Both the position numbers and the translations under genes were made by a program. From JAHIYG01 sp041306075 (GTDB taxonomy: Archaea; Altiarchaeota; Altiarchaeia; IMC4; SCGC-AAA252-I15), in assembly GCA_041306075.1 (NCBI GenBank), contig JBFYKH010000033.1, positions 1 to 36,322 of the forward strand: a stretch of 36,322 nt of DNA. Reading direction: 5' to 3'. Shown in pieces: positions 8,237-14,731 of this stretch. The notes beneath the pieces are model-generated. The model worked only from the letters and a program-made list of their open reading frames with translations, had not been told where the DNA came from and ran no database searches. Numbering within the stretch: position 1 is the first letter of the stretch; each line of letters opens with the position of its first letter.

Positions 8237-8258
8237 GGTCCCTCCCATAATAGTTCCG

Positions 8259-8537
8259 GTGGACTAGGCCGGGCTGGTAGGCGTAGCCTGTCGCCCCAAA
8301 TCGTCTTTACGGGGGGCCGAATGCCGGGGGACGGGCCATGGCTTCTCGCACGGGTCCGGTGCGGGAACCGTGAATCCTCGTCTCACTGGATGGTCCGCTT
8401 TAGGAACCTGGTCAGGCCCGGAAGGGAGCAGCCATAACTTGAGCAGACTGTGCTTGTGAGGTACACGGGGACGAGGACTCCGCCGGAGCCACCCGTGCGC
8501 GTGCCAGCGGCACAACCCCCGGAAGTCCATCACCTAT
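8259..8537 (+). ncRNA. Signal recognition particle (7S) RNA
   Basis: RNA scaffold of the archaeal SRP, which binds SRP54 and SRP19 and targets membrane and secreted proteins. The diagnostic helix 8 segment, GTCAGGCCCGGAAGGGAGCA, begins at 8411 and includes the GGAA loop and the asymmetric SRP54-binding loop. The 5' Alu-like region has GGCCGGGCTGGTAGGC followed by the small AGGC-GTA-GCCT hairpin. The ends pair as archaeal helix 1: GGTGGACT at 8259-8266 with AGTCCATCACC at 8524-8534, with a bulge. The length of about 280 nt is normal. The ends are estimated to within a few bases from pairing and the TATA position. The gene converges on the lipoprotein gene, whose stop begins only a few bases away. 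Confidence 0.9.
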
Positions 8538-8540
8538 AGC

Positions 8541-8951
8541 CTACTGGTATTCGCACTTGCCGTCCCTGCAGACTTTCGTCGTGCAGTACTCCGTCGGGCT
8601 GTTGGCGAGGGTCGTCTTCTCCTGGCATTCCGCGTAGGGCGTGCCCGGCGCTTTACATATCGGGGTCACCCGGTTGATGTAGACGTTGCCTTGATGGCAT
8701 ATCCTCGCCTCCGCGATGTCGCCGCAGTCCTTGTTCGTGTTGCACGCCACCCTGTACGGGGCCTGGGTGGTGGTTGTCGACGACGTGGTAGTCGTTGAGG
8801 ATGTGGTGGTCGTTGCCGGGGCCTGCGTGGTGGTCGTCGCCTCCGATGTCGTGGCTGGCGCATGCGTGACTGTGGTTGCAGGAGCCTCCGCGTTGGACAC
8901 GCATCCGGCCAAGGCCAGGATTAGCGTCAGGATTGCCGGGCTCGGTTTCAT
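8541..8951 (-). CDS. Thr-rich lipoprotein with a Cys-rich C-terminal domain
   Basis: The product has 136 residues. A short signal peptide ends in the lipobox LAGC (Cys17), so the mature protein is probably lipid-anchored on the outer face of the membrane. Residues of about 18-63 are Ala/Thr/Pro-rich with runs of TTTT, which looks like a flexible and possibly O-glycosylated linker. The remaining 70 residues carry eight cysteines (for example NKDCGD, EARICHQG, CTTKVCRDGKCEYQ), suggesting a small disulfide-bonded domain. The family is unknown to me. It starts three bases after the Sec61-beta stop and is probably co-transcribed with it. Its 3' end abuts the SRP RNA. Confidence 0.75.
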   Translation of the reverse strand: MKPSPAILTLILALAGCVSNAEAPATTVTHAPATTSEATTTTQAPATTTTSSTTTTSSTTTTQAPYRVACNTNKDCGDIAEARICHQGNVYINRVTPICKAPGTPYAECQEKTTLANSPTEYCTTKVCRDGKCEYQ

Positions 8952-8954
8952 ACC

Positions 8955-9122
8955 CTATGACAGGACGAGTTTGGACAGCATCTCCAGGAGCACTATCGCC
9001 GACACGGCGGCCAGGAGCATCTTGGGGTCGATTTTCGGGCCGCCTTCGTCGACGTCGAAGTACCTTATGAGCCCCGCGCCGCCCGCAATCCCGTCCCTCT
9101 TGACCTTCTTCAATGTTGGCAT
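8955..9122 (-). CDS. Preprotein translocase subunit Sec61-beta
   Basis: Small non-essential subunit of the archaeal SecYE-beta protein-conducting channel. The 55-residue protein has the short basic N-terminus, the conserved GLIRYFDVDEGGPKIDP segment just before the membrane, and one C-terminal membrane helix (about 35-54). This layout and length match archaeal Sec61-beta. ATG 9122 is chosen because it gives the family N-terminus and lies about 27 nt downstream of a TATA box. The frame stays open further upstream, but that part does not resemble protein. Confidence 0.9.
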   Translation of the reverse strand: MPTLKKVKRDGIAGGAGLIRYFDVDEGGPKIDPKMLLAAVSAIVLLEMLSKLVLS

Positions 9123-9145
9123 AATCCGCACCTGATGTCCAGAAC

Positions 9146-9151
9146 AATATA
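9146..9151 (-). promoter_or_regulatory. TATA box for Sec61-beta
   Basis: On the minus strand the element reads TATATT, about 27 nt before ATG 9122. This fits a leaderless transcript covering Sec61-beta and the lipoprotein downstream. Confidence 0.55.
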
Positions 9152-9163
9152 GGATGGAACGGG

Positions 9164-9394
9164 TTAAAAATGCCCGAGCTTCGCCAGGAGGGCCCTGGCC
9201 CCCACGTTCAGGTAGCCGAGGGCTACAGTAGCCCAGCCGAGGAACCGGTATTCCGGGGGGCCGTAGAATATGACGATGGACCCCACGAGGAACGTCGCCA
9301 ACCAAAACGGGGTGTTGAAGGGGCAGCATCCAGTCCCGCAGACGTTCCCGGTGTTTACGACCCTCCCCTCAGCCTTCCCCTCCGCCGTCGTCAT
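9164..9394 (-). CDS. Small membrane protein with a CGTGCC motif
   Basis: The product has 76 residues. A hydrophilic N-terminus is followed by VCGTGCCPFNTPFWLA, then two hydrophobic segments (about 31-46 and 50-68). The closely spaced cysteines suggest metal binding or a disulfide, but nothing else supports this. I do not recognise the family. On the minus strand a TTTAAT element (about 9420-9427) lies near 30 nt upstream of ATG 9394, so the gene shares a divergent promoter region with the lipoate ligase genes. Confidence 0.55.
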   Translation of the reverse strand: MTTAEGKAEGRVVNTGNVCGTGCCPFNTPFWLATFLVGSIVIFYGPPEYRFLGWATVALGYLNVGARALLAKLGHF

Positions 9395-9454
9395 CCTCAG
9401 CCTCCCAGAATGGGCCTATCCCATTAAATAATGCGCGCCGATTTAATAGTTAGC

Positions 9455-9721
9455 ATGCGCGGCACGGTCGTCAGGAAGATTCCAGGGGGGAAGCTCCTGA
9501 GGGTTTCGGTGGACCACGAGGGGGACGTCATCAGGCGGGTCGCCATAAACGGGGACTTCTTCGCCCACCCTGAGGAGGCGGTGGAGTCCCTGGAGAAGGC
9601 GCTTGCGGGCGCGAGGCTGCCGGACGTCAGGGGCATCGTCGAGCGGGAGCTCGCGGCCGTGAAGCTGTACGGCGTGGACGGGAACTCGATAGTGAAGGCC
9701 GTCTGGGAGGCGGCGGGTTGA
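9455..9721 (+). CDS. lplB: Lipoate-protein ligase, C-terminal accessory subunit
   Basis: In several archaea the lipoate ligase is split into a catalytic protein (LplA) and a separate small C-terminal-domain protein needed for lipoate adenylation, as in Thermoplasma acidophilum. This 88-residue protein starts RGTVVRKIPGGKLLRVSV, the typical N-terminus of that subunit, and lies directly upstream of the catalytic gene. An in-frame ATG at 9431 would add eight residues. I prefer ATG 9455 because CATTAAATA at 9422-9430 is placed as a TATA box for a leaderless start there. The symbol follows the split-ligase convention and does not mean the octanoyltransferase LipB. The stop overlaps the TTG start of lplA (TTGA). 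Confidence 0.85.
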   Translation: MRGTVVRKIPGGKLLRVSVDHEGDVIRRVAINGDFFAHPEEAVESLEKALAGARLPDVRGIVERELAAVKLYGVDGNSIVKAVWEAAG

Positions 9722-10470
9722 AGTGCAGGCTCATGGACGGCGGAGCGTCCGACGCGTACTACAACATGGCTTTGGACGAGGGCATACTCGAGGGCGTGTC
9801 CGCGGGGAGGAGTCCGCCCACGCTACGGTTCTACGCGTGGCGTCCTCCCGCCGTGTCCATAGGGTACTTCCAGGGGATACGGGAGGAGGCGGACCTCGAC
9901 TCGTGCTTCAGGGACGGGGTGGACGTGGTCAGGAGGCTGACCGGCGGCGGCGCCGTATACCATGACGCCGAGCTGACGTACAGTTTCATCGCGCCGGAGT
10001 CGGCGGTGCCGGAGGACATACTGGAGTCATACCGGCATGTCTGCAGGGGCCTCATCCTAGGGCTTGCGGACCTCAAGGTGAAGGCGGAGTTCGCGCCCCT
10101 CAACGACATAGTCGCGGGCGGCAGGAAGATAAGCGGGAACGCCCAGACCAGGCGGATGGGATGCGTCCTGCAGCACGGGACCGTACTCCTGTCGGTCGAC
10201 GTGGAGCGGATGTTCCGGTACCTCAGGGTGCCAGCCGAGAAGGCGAGGGACAAGGCGGTGTCGGATGTGAAGGCGCGGGTGACTTCGGTCAAGGACGTTT
10301 TAAGCCGCGACATCCCATACTCTATGGCGGCGGCTGCCTTCAGGAAAGGCTTCTCGAAGGCTATGGGGCTGGAACTGGCGGATGGGAGGCCTTCCCCTGC
10401 CGAGGACGCGCGGGCCCGGGAGCTGGCAGAGACCAGGTATTCGACGCTAGAGTGGAACTCAAGAAGATGA
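9718..10470 (+). CDS. lplA: Lipoate-protein ligase A, catalytic subunit
   Basis: Activates lipoate with ATP and attaches it to lysines of lipoyl domains. The 250-residue protein shows the family motifs RRLTGGGAVYHD (72-83), with the Gly-rich lipoyl-AMP loop, and GRKISGNAQ, with the conserved Lys137, followed by VLQHGTVLL. The length fits the archaeal form lacking the C-terminal domain, which is encoded separately just upstream. The start is TTG inside the lplB stop; the residues MKCRLMDGGASDAYYNMALDE match the usual N-terminus. The stop overlaps the next gene (ATGA). A biotin ligase is excluded by the RRLTGGGAVYH motif. Confidence 0.93.
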   Translation: MKCRLMDGGASDAYYNMALDEGILEGVSAGRSPPTLRFYAWRPPAVSIGYFQGIREEADLDSCFRDGVDVVRRLTGGGAVYHDAELTYSFIAPESAVPEDILESYRHVCRGLILGLADLKVKAEFAPLNDIVAGGRKISGNAQTRRMGCVLQHGTVLLSVDVERMFRYLRVPAEKARDKAVSDVKARVTSVKDVLSRDIPYSMAAAAFRKGFSKAMGLELADGRPSPAEDARARELAETRYSTLEWNSRR

Positions 10471-11789
10471 AATACGACGCTGTCATAGTCGGCGCAGGCC
10501 CCGGCGGCGTGGAGGCCGCTTTGCGGGTGTCTCGTCTCGGGGGCAGGGCCGCGCTCGTCGAGCGCGGCGAAGTCGGGGGCGTCTGCACGAACCGGGGGTG
10601 CATACCTACGAAGGCGCTGGCGGCTTCGGCGGACCTGTACTCGTCGCTTCAGAGGGCGGCGGAGTTCGGGGTGGATGCGCCAGCATACTCCGTCAACAGG
10701 GAGGCGCTCTTCAAGCGGAGGAACCGGGTGGCAGAGACCATGCGCCTTGGAGCCGCCAAGCTCCTGTCGGAGGCGAAGGTCGACGTCGTCCAGGGCACGG
10801 CCAAGATTGTCTCCAACACCGAGGTCGACGTCGAGGGCGACGTGTTGGAGGGCAGGACGCTGGTCCTGGCGACGGGTTCGGAGCCGGCCGGGCTCCCGGG
10901 CATGGTATTGGACCACGAGTTCGTGGTCTCAGGGGACGACGCCGCCTCCATGCCGGTCCTCCCCGAGAAGGCCGTGATAATCGGCGGCGGATTCATAGGG
11001 TGCGAGTACGCGTCCATCTACTCGAGGCTCGGCGCCAAGGTAACCCTCATGGAGGCGCTTCCGAGGATACTCCCCCAAGAGGACCCGGACGTGTCGGAAC
11101 TCCTCTACCAGTCGCTCTCGAAGTCCGCGGAAGTGCTCACCGGCGTGAAGGTGGAGTCGGCCGACCGGGAGTCGAAGACGGTGAAGGCCGGCGGCGCCCA
11201 ATACGATGCGGACATGGTCCTCCTCGCGGTGGGCAGGAAGCCTTTGCTGCCGGAGGGCCTGGACGACATAGGAGTCGAGTACGGGGTGGGGGGGATACTG
11301 GTGGACTCGATGATGCGCACGAGCGTCGACAACGTCTACGCGGTGGGGGACGTGGCGTCGCCCATGAAACTCGCGCATGTGGCTTCCGCCGGCGGCGATG
11401 TCGCTGCAGGGAACATAATGGGCGACAAGATGGAGCTCGACCTCACGGTAGTGCCGTGGTGCGTCTACACGGCCCCCGAGGTCGCGAGGGTCGGCATAAC
11501 GGAGGGGGAGGCCAAGTCCGTGGTCAGGGTCGGGCGGGCTGAGTACACTGCCAACGGGAAGGCCAGGTGCATGGGCGAGCGGGCTGGGTTCTGCAAGGTC
11601 GTGGTGGACGACGCATCGGACGCCGTATTGGGGGTCCACATAATCGGGGCGCACGCCTCCGACCTGATAGGCGAGGCCGCATGCGCCGTCAAGTCCAGGA
11701 TGAAGGCCGCCGCGTTGGCGGACACTATACACCCGCATCCAGCGCTCTGCGAGCTCGTCAGGGAGGCCTGCCGTTCGGCGTCGCGTTAA
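10467..11789 (+). CDS. lpdA: Dihydrolipoamide dehydrogenase (E3)
   Basis: FAD enzyme that reoxidises dihydrolipoyl groups with NAD+ for 2-oxoacid dehydrogenase or glycine cleavage complexes. The product has 440 residues. The FAD fold is VGAGPGGVEAALR. The redox disulfide is Cys40/Cys45 in GGVCTNRGCIPTKAL, the NAD fold is IIGGGFIGCEYASIYSRLG, the second FAD motif is VYAVGDV, and the C-terminal catalytic pair is in HPHPALCE (His424, Glu429). The frame is open upstream to 10161, but that stretch overlaps lplA, so ATG 10467 is the start. The partner complex is not in this window. A mercuric or glutathione reductase is less likely, given the lipoate ligase neighbours. Confidence 0.94.
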   Translation: MKYDAVIVGAGPGGVEAALRVSRLGGRAALVERGEVGGVCTNRGCIPTKALAASADLYSSLQRAAEFGVDAPAYSVNREALFKRRNRVAETMRLGAAKLLSEAKVDVVQGTAKIVSNTEVDVEGDVLEGRTLVLATGSEPAGLPGMVLDHEFVVSGDDAASMPVLPEKAVIIGGGFIGCEYASIYSRLGAKVTLMEALPRILPQEDPDVSELLYQSLSKSAEVLTGVKVESADRESKTVKAGGAQYDADMVLLAVGRKPLLPEGLDDIGVEYGVGGILVDSMMRTSVDNVYAVGDVASPMKLAHVASAGGDVAAGNIMGDKMELDLTVVPWCVYTAPEVARVGITEGEAKSVVRVGRAEYTANGKARCMGERAGFCKVVVDDASDAVLGVHIIGAHASDLIGEAACAVKSRMKAAALADTIHPHPALCELVREACRSASR

Positions 11790-12277
11790 GGCTCTACCGT
11801 GCCCCAGATTCTGCCTGCGCTCTGGTATACGTTGGGGCCGGTCCTCGAGTCGTTGTAGCCGAGCGATATCACCGCCTCGAACCTCTGGCCTGCCGGCATG
11901 CCCCAGTTCGCGTTGGTGATTGTCAGGAGCCTCCTTTCCCCAGGTTGCAGGATGCACGGGTTCACCGTGTTGTCGTCGCATGGGGAGGAGTCGACCTTCA
12001 GCGTGGCGATGGTGACGTTGGCGTACAGCACCGTGACGTTCGCGCCGACTCCGTTGACGAGGCCGACGTCGAGCTGGCCGTTCTCGTGGAGTATGAACTC
12101 CGTGCCGGACTGGATGCCAATCCCCCAGAACCCGAAGCTTCCGGGCTCGACCTTCTGGCCTAGGCTGAACAGCCCCAACTGCCACATCACGACGAGCGCG
12201 ACGAGCAGTATAAGTATGGCCCAGCCGTAGGTCATCAGGAACTCGAGCGAGCCCTGGCCCCTCCGCACTCCGTCCAT
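11786..12277 (-). CDS. Pilin-like protein with a class III signal peptide
   Basis: The product has 163 residues. The N-terminus GVRRGQGSLEFL followed by a hydrophobic helix (about 14-36) is a textbook archaeal class III signal. A prepilin peptidase would cut after Gly7, leaving Gln at +1 and Glu at +5. The remainder is predicted beta-rich with two cysteines (SPCDDNTVNPC) and several Asn-X-Ser/Thr sites (NVTV, NVTI), consistent with a surface protein. Whether it builds a pilus or is a minor subunit cannot be told, since no assembly ATPase or membrane platform gene is present. Its stop overlaps the convergent lpdA stop within TTAA. Confidence 0.8.
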   Translation of the reverse strand: MDGVRRGQGSLEFLMTYGWAILILLVALVVMWQLGLFSLGQKVEPGSFGFWGIGIQSGTEFILHENGQLDVGLVNGVGANVTVLYANVTIATLKVDSSPCDDNTVNPCILQPGERRLLTITNANWGMPAGQRFEAVISLGYNDSRTGPNVYQSAGRIWGTVEP

Positions 12278-12300
12278 CGATACTCATTACCCGTCGGAGA

Positions 12301-12307
12301 ATATAAG
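12301..12307 (-). promoter_or_regulatory. TATA box for the pilin-like gene
   Basis: On the minus strand the element reads CTTATAT, about 27 nt from ATG 12277, so the pilin gene is probably transcribed alone as a leaderless mRNA. Confidence 0.55.
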
Positions 12308-12322
12308 AGATTGCGTCCGGCC

Positions 12323-12901
12323 CTAATAGCCGGAGAGCTTTTCGACGAGGTAGTCTTCCAGCGCCTTGTACTCCACCCTGTCCCTGTCGAGGCCGAGCGC
12401 ATTCCTTGCGGCTTCGAGGGCCTCGTCCAGCCTGTTCATGTACGCGAGTATCCTGGCCCTGCCGAACCACCCCCTGCCCGTCTTGTCCCCGAGCTGGGTC
12501 GCCTTCATGTAGGACGCGTAAGCCTCCGGTATCATCGCCAGGCCGTCCTCGGCGGAGGCCTTCGCGAGCCAGAAGTCCGGCCTGTTCGGCTTTAGTATGA
12601 CGGCGTTCTCGAAGGCGGAGAGCGCGTCGGCGCCTCTTCCGAGCGCGGAAAGCATCTCCCCGCGCCTGTAGTGCGCCCAGGCGGACTTGGGGTTGAGCGC
12701 GAGCGCCTTTGAGAAGGCCTCTTCGGCCTTGTCTTCGTCGCCGAGGTTGGCGTAGGCCCATCCCTTCAGGACGTAGACCATGTGCTCGTCAGGGTTCTTC
12801 GCTTCCGCATCCAGGACGGCCCTGAGCATGGCGTTATAGTCGCTTGTGAGCCTGCTTATCGCGATAAGCCGCGCTTGGAGATTCTTCACCTCGTCGGCCA
12901 T
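12323..12901 (-). CDS. TPR-repeat protein
   Basis: The 192-residue soluble protein is made of tetratricopeptide repeats. Clear TPR patterns are VLKGWAYANLGDEDKAEEAFSKAL (about 44-67), HYRRGEMLSALGRGADALSAFENAV (about 77-101) and GWFGRARILAYMNRLDEALEAARNAL (about 143-168), with a degenerate unit between the last two. There is no signal peptide or membrane helix, so it is probably a cytoplasmic protein-protein adaptor. Its partners are unknown. It follows cytidylate kinase by 13 bp and is likely the last gene of the adk-cmk operon. Confidence 0.8.
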   Translation of the reverse strand: MADEVKNLQARLIAISRLTSDYNAMLRAVLDAEAKNPDEHMVYVLKGWAYANLGDEDKAEEAFSKALALNPKSAWAHYRRGEMLSALGRGADALSAFENAVILKPNRPDFWLAKASAEDGLAMIPEAYASYMKATQLGDKTGRGWFGRARILAYMNRLDEALEAARNALGLDRDRVEYKALEDYLVEKLSGY

Positions 12902-12914
12902 GGTAATGATTGGC

Positions 12915-13439
12915 TCATCTGGTTAAAGAACGCGCCGCATCGACTGCTATGGCGGTCATCTCCTTGACGCCGAACCTGCCAGTGTTTATCACAAGGTCGT
13001 AGGCGGCGAGGTCTGCGAGGTCTATCTTGTAGAACCTCATGTACCTCTCCCTCTCGCTGCCGTCCCTCGCATCGATGGCCATTGCCGCCTCCTCGGCGCT
13101 CGCGTGCCCGTCCCCCCGGCCTAAAGCGCGCTCGGCCCTCACCTTCGCCGGGGCGATGAGCCATATGCTCAGGTCCGGGTTCAGGAAGTGCCTCGACAGC
13201 CTCCCGTCGACCACAGAGTCCCCCTTGGCGAGTCTCCTCTGCCTGTCGTCTATCTCGCGGTCGACCTCGGGGTGGCCTTCAGCGTACCTGGAGAATTCCA
13301 CGAGGGACATGCCGCGCTCGGCTGCCATCTCCCTCATCACGGCCCCGGCGGATATGTGGGCGAAGCCTAGCTCCCTGGCCAGCGCCTTGGCAAGCGTGCT
13401 CTTTCCGGAAGCCGCCTGCCCTCCGACGGTTATTATCAT
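12915..13439 (-). CDS. cmk: Cytidylate kinase, archaeal type
   Basis: Phosphorylates CMP and dCMP using ATP. The product has 174 residues. The N-terminal P-loop GGQAASGKSTLAKALARELG (residues 6-25) is followed by ISAGAVMREMA, the VVDGRLSRHFLNPDLSIWLIAP segment and RERYMRFYKIDLADLAAYDLVINT, a typical order for this short archaeal family. The gene starts two bases after the end of the L34e stop codon. The cluster adk-DUF106-L34e-cmk is widespread in archaea, which strengthens the call. Confidence 0.93.
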   Translation of the reverse strand: MIITVGGQAASGKSTLAKALARELGFAHISAGAVMREMAAERGMSLVEFSRYAEGHPEVDREIDDRQRRLAKGDSVVDGRLSRHFLNPDLSIWLIAPAKVRAERALGRGDGHASAEEAAMAIDARDGSERERYMRFYKIDLADLAAYDLVINTGRFGVKEMTAIAVDAARSLTR

Positions 13440-13440
13440 G

Positions 13441-13956
13441 TCACTTCGCTTTCGCCTTGGCCTTAGGTTTCGCCTTCGCTTCGGCCTTCGGTTTAGCCTC
13501 GGCTTTCGGCTTGGCTTCGGCCTTAGGCTTCGCCTTGGATTTGGCGTTCAGCCAGGGCTTCTTCTGCCTGGCCTTCTTGAGTATGGCGCCCTTCGACACG
13601 AGGCTCCACCAGCCCCGCGGCAGGTACTTCTCGAGGGTCAGGTCCCTCTGGATGTCCAGGCCTGCGTACTCGGGGACGGTGTGCTTGACCTCCATCCTCG
13701 TGAGGTACCTTACGAGCTCGTCTGAGCAGTCGGAGCAGAGAGTTCCCCCGTACGGCCTCTCCGGAGCCCTTGAGCTCGGGGTCAGGCCTCCGATGTAAGT
13801 TGAAGGGCCAGTCGGCACGCCGGCCAGCGCCTTGCCGCACCTGCCGCATCCCGCCTTCCCGGCCTTCTCGGCCCGGAAGTGTGTGACCACCATCGCGCCT
13901 GGCGTCCTGACCTTGACCTTCTTCCTTGACCTTGTCCTTAAGCTCCTTCTGACCAT
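13441..13956 (-). CDS. rpl34e: Ribosomal protein L34e with a long C-terminal extension
   Basis: Large-subunit ribosomal protein. The core is recognisable at residues 1-85: a basic RRSLRTRSRKKVKVRTPG segment, a zinc site formed by CGRC (Cys37, Cys40) and CSDC (Cys74, Cys77), and ERPYGG before the second pair. Archaeal L34e is usually about 90 residues, whereas this one has 171. Residues 86-138 form an unrecognised segment containing EKYLPRGWWSLVSKGAILKK. Residues 139-171 are a low-complexity tail of KAKPKAEAKP units that resembles histone H1 tails and may bind RNA. The gene lies between DUF106 and cmk, its usual position. No stop or frameshift separates core and tail. Confidence 0.88.
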   Translation of the reverse strand: MVRRSLRTRSRKKVKVRTPGAMVVTHFRAEKAGKAGCGRCGKALAGVPTGPSTYIGGLTPSSRAPERPYGGTLCSDCSDELVRYLTRMEVKHTVPEYAGLDIQRDLTLEKYLPRGWWSLVSKGAILKKARQKKPWLNAKSKAKPKAEAKPKAEAKPKAEAKAKPKAKAKAK

Positions 13957-13966
13957 CTTGTTTACC

Positions 13967-14731
13967 TCATGTGTTGCCTAATAGCTTGTTGAATATCATG
14001 GATGAGGCGAAGCTGGCTATAAAATACCAGCCGAACCATCCCAAGTCCCATCCTAGGAGGGACGCCACCTTGTAGGAGGCGGTGTTGGAGTATGTAATAA
14101 TGTATACGGCTTTATTACCTTCCACTGTCGCCGGCGCCGCTGTGGCATCGAGGAAGCCAGCTTTCGCGCCCGCCTCGTAGCTTTCGGCATTCATCTCGTG
14201 AGTCGTGTAGCCGACGGTGACCCTGGGGGCGAGGCCGCCCTGCGGCGGAGAATCCGATTCGACCGTCATATTCACTTCGCCAGCGTACTGGGACTCGAGC
14301 TTTGTGAAGTTCCACGTGACGGCGCCGCCGTCCACCACGTGGTCTCCGGTCGCGGAAAGGCCGGCCAGCATTATGCCCTCCGGCACCAGGGCCGTTATCG
14401 TGACGTTATGGAGGCTCCCTATGTCCCCGTAGGCGCCCCCCATCCACTGGAAGACCAGGATGAACGGTATGAGCGTGAAAAGCATCGGCTTCATGCCGCT
14501 CCTCATCTGCTCCATGCTCACCTCCATCATCTGCTGCTGGTGGTGCTGCATGCCCTTCATGTCCTTCTTCTTCTGGGCCTCCTTAATCTGCGCCTGGTGG
14601 TGCTTCAGCTTCTCCTTCTGCTCCCTCAATTTGCCCTTGTCGAGGACGGCGTTCCTCACGAGCGTCGAAAGGAGCGTCATCCCCGCCGAAACCAGGGCTA
14701 TCGTGTAGCCGGCGGAAGTCAGCTCAAGCAC
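13967..14731 (-). CDS. DUF106 (EMC3-like) membrane protein, Oxa1 superfamily
   Basis: The 254-residue protein belongs to the archaeal DUF106 family, related to YidC/Oxa1/EMC3 insertases. TM1 lies at about 8-27. A highly charged, His/Gln/Met-rich coiled coil follows at about 33-78 (KLREQKEKLKHHQAQIKEAQ), then TM2 (about 82-100) and TM3 (about 228-250). Between TM2 and TM3 is an exported domain of about 125 residues, longer than I would expect for this family. The likely role is membrane protein insertion. The gene starts at GTG and overlaps the adk stop by 8 nt. The neighbourhood is the conserved adk-DUF106-L34e-cmk order. Confidence 0.85.
   Translation of the reverse strand: MLELTSAGYTIALVSAGMTLLSTLVRNAVLDKGKLREQKEKLKHHQAQIKEAQKKKDMKGMQHHQQQMMEVSMEQMRSGMKPMLFTLIPFILVFQWMGGAYGDIGSLHNVTITALVPEGIMLAGLSATGDHVVDGGAVTWNFTKLESQYAGEVNMTVESDSPPQGGLAPRVTVGYTTHEMNAESYEAGAKAGFLDATAAPATVEGNKAVYIITYSNTASYKVASLLGWDLGWFGWYFIASFASSMIFNKLLGNT

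Noticed and set aside
8716..9135. Plus-strand ORF rich in VVVV opposite the lipoprotein and Sec61-beta genes
   Set aside because: It is the antisense image of ACC/ACG/ACA threonine codons in the lipoprotein linker and has no start or family support.
10161..10466. N-terminal extension of dihydrolipoamide dehydrogenase
   Set aside because: This open frame overlaps lplA in another phase, and the enzyme's FAD motif begins immediately after ATG 10467.
13457..13798. Plus-strand ORF with repetitive FGLASAFGLASA sequence
   Set aside because: It mirrors the low-complexity Lys/Ala/Pro tail of L34e on the other strand.
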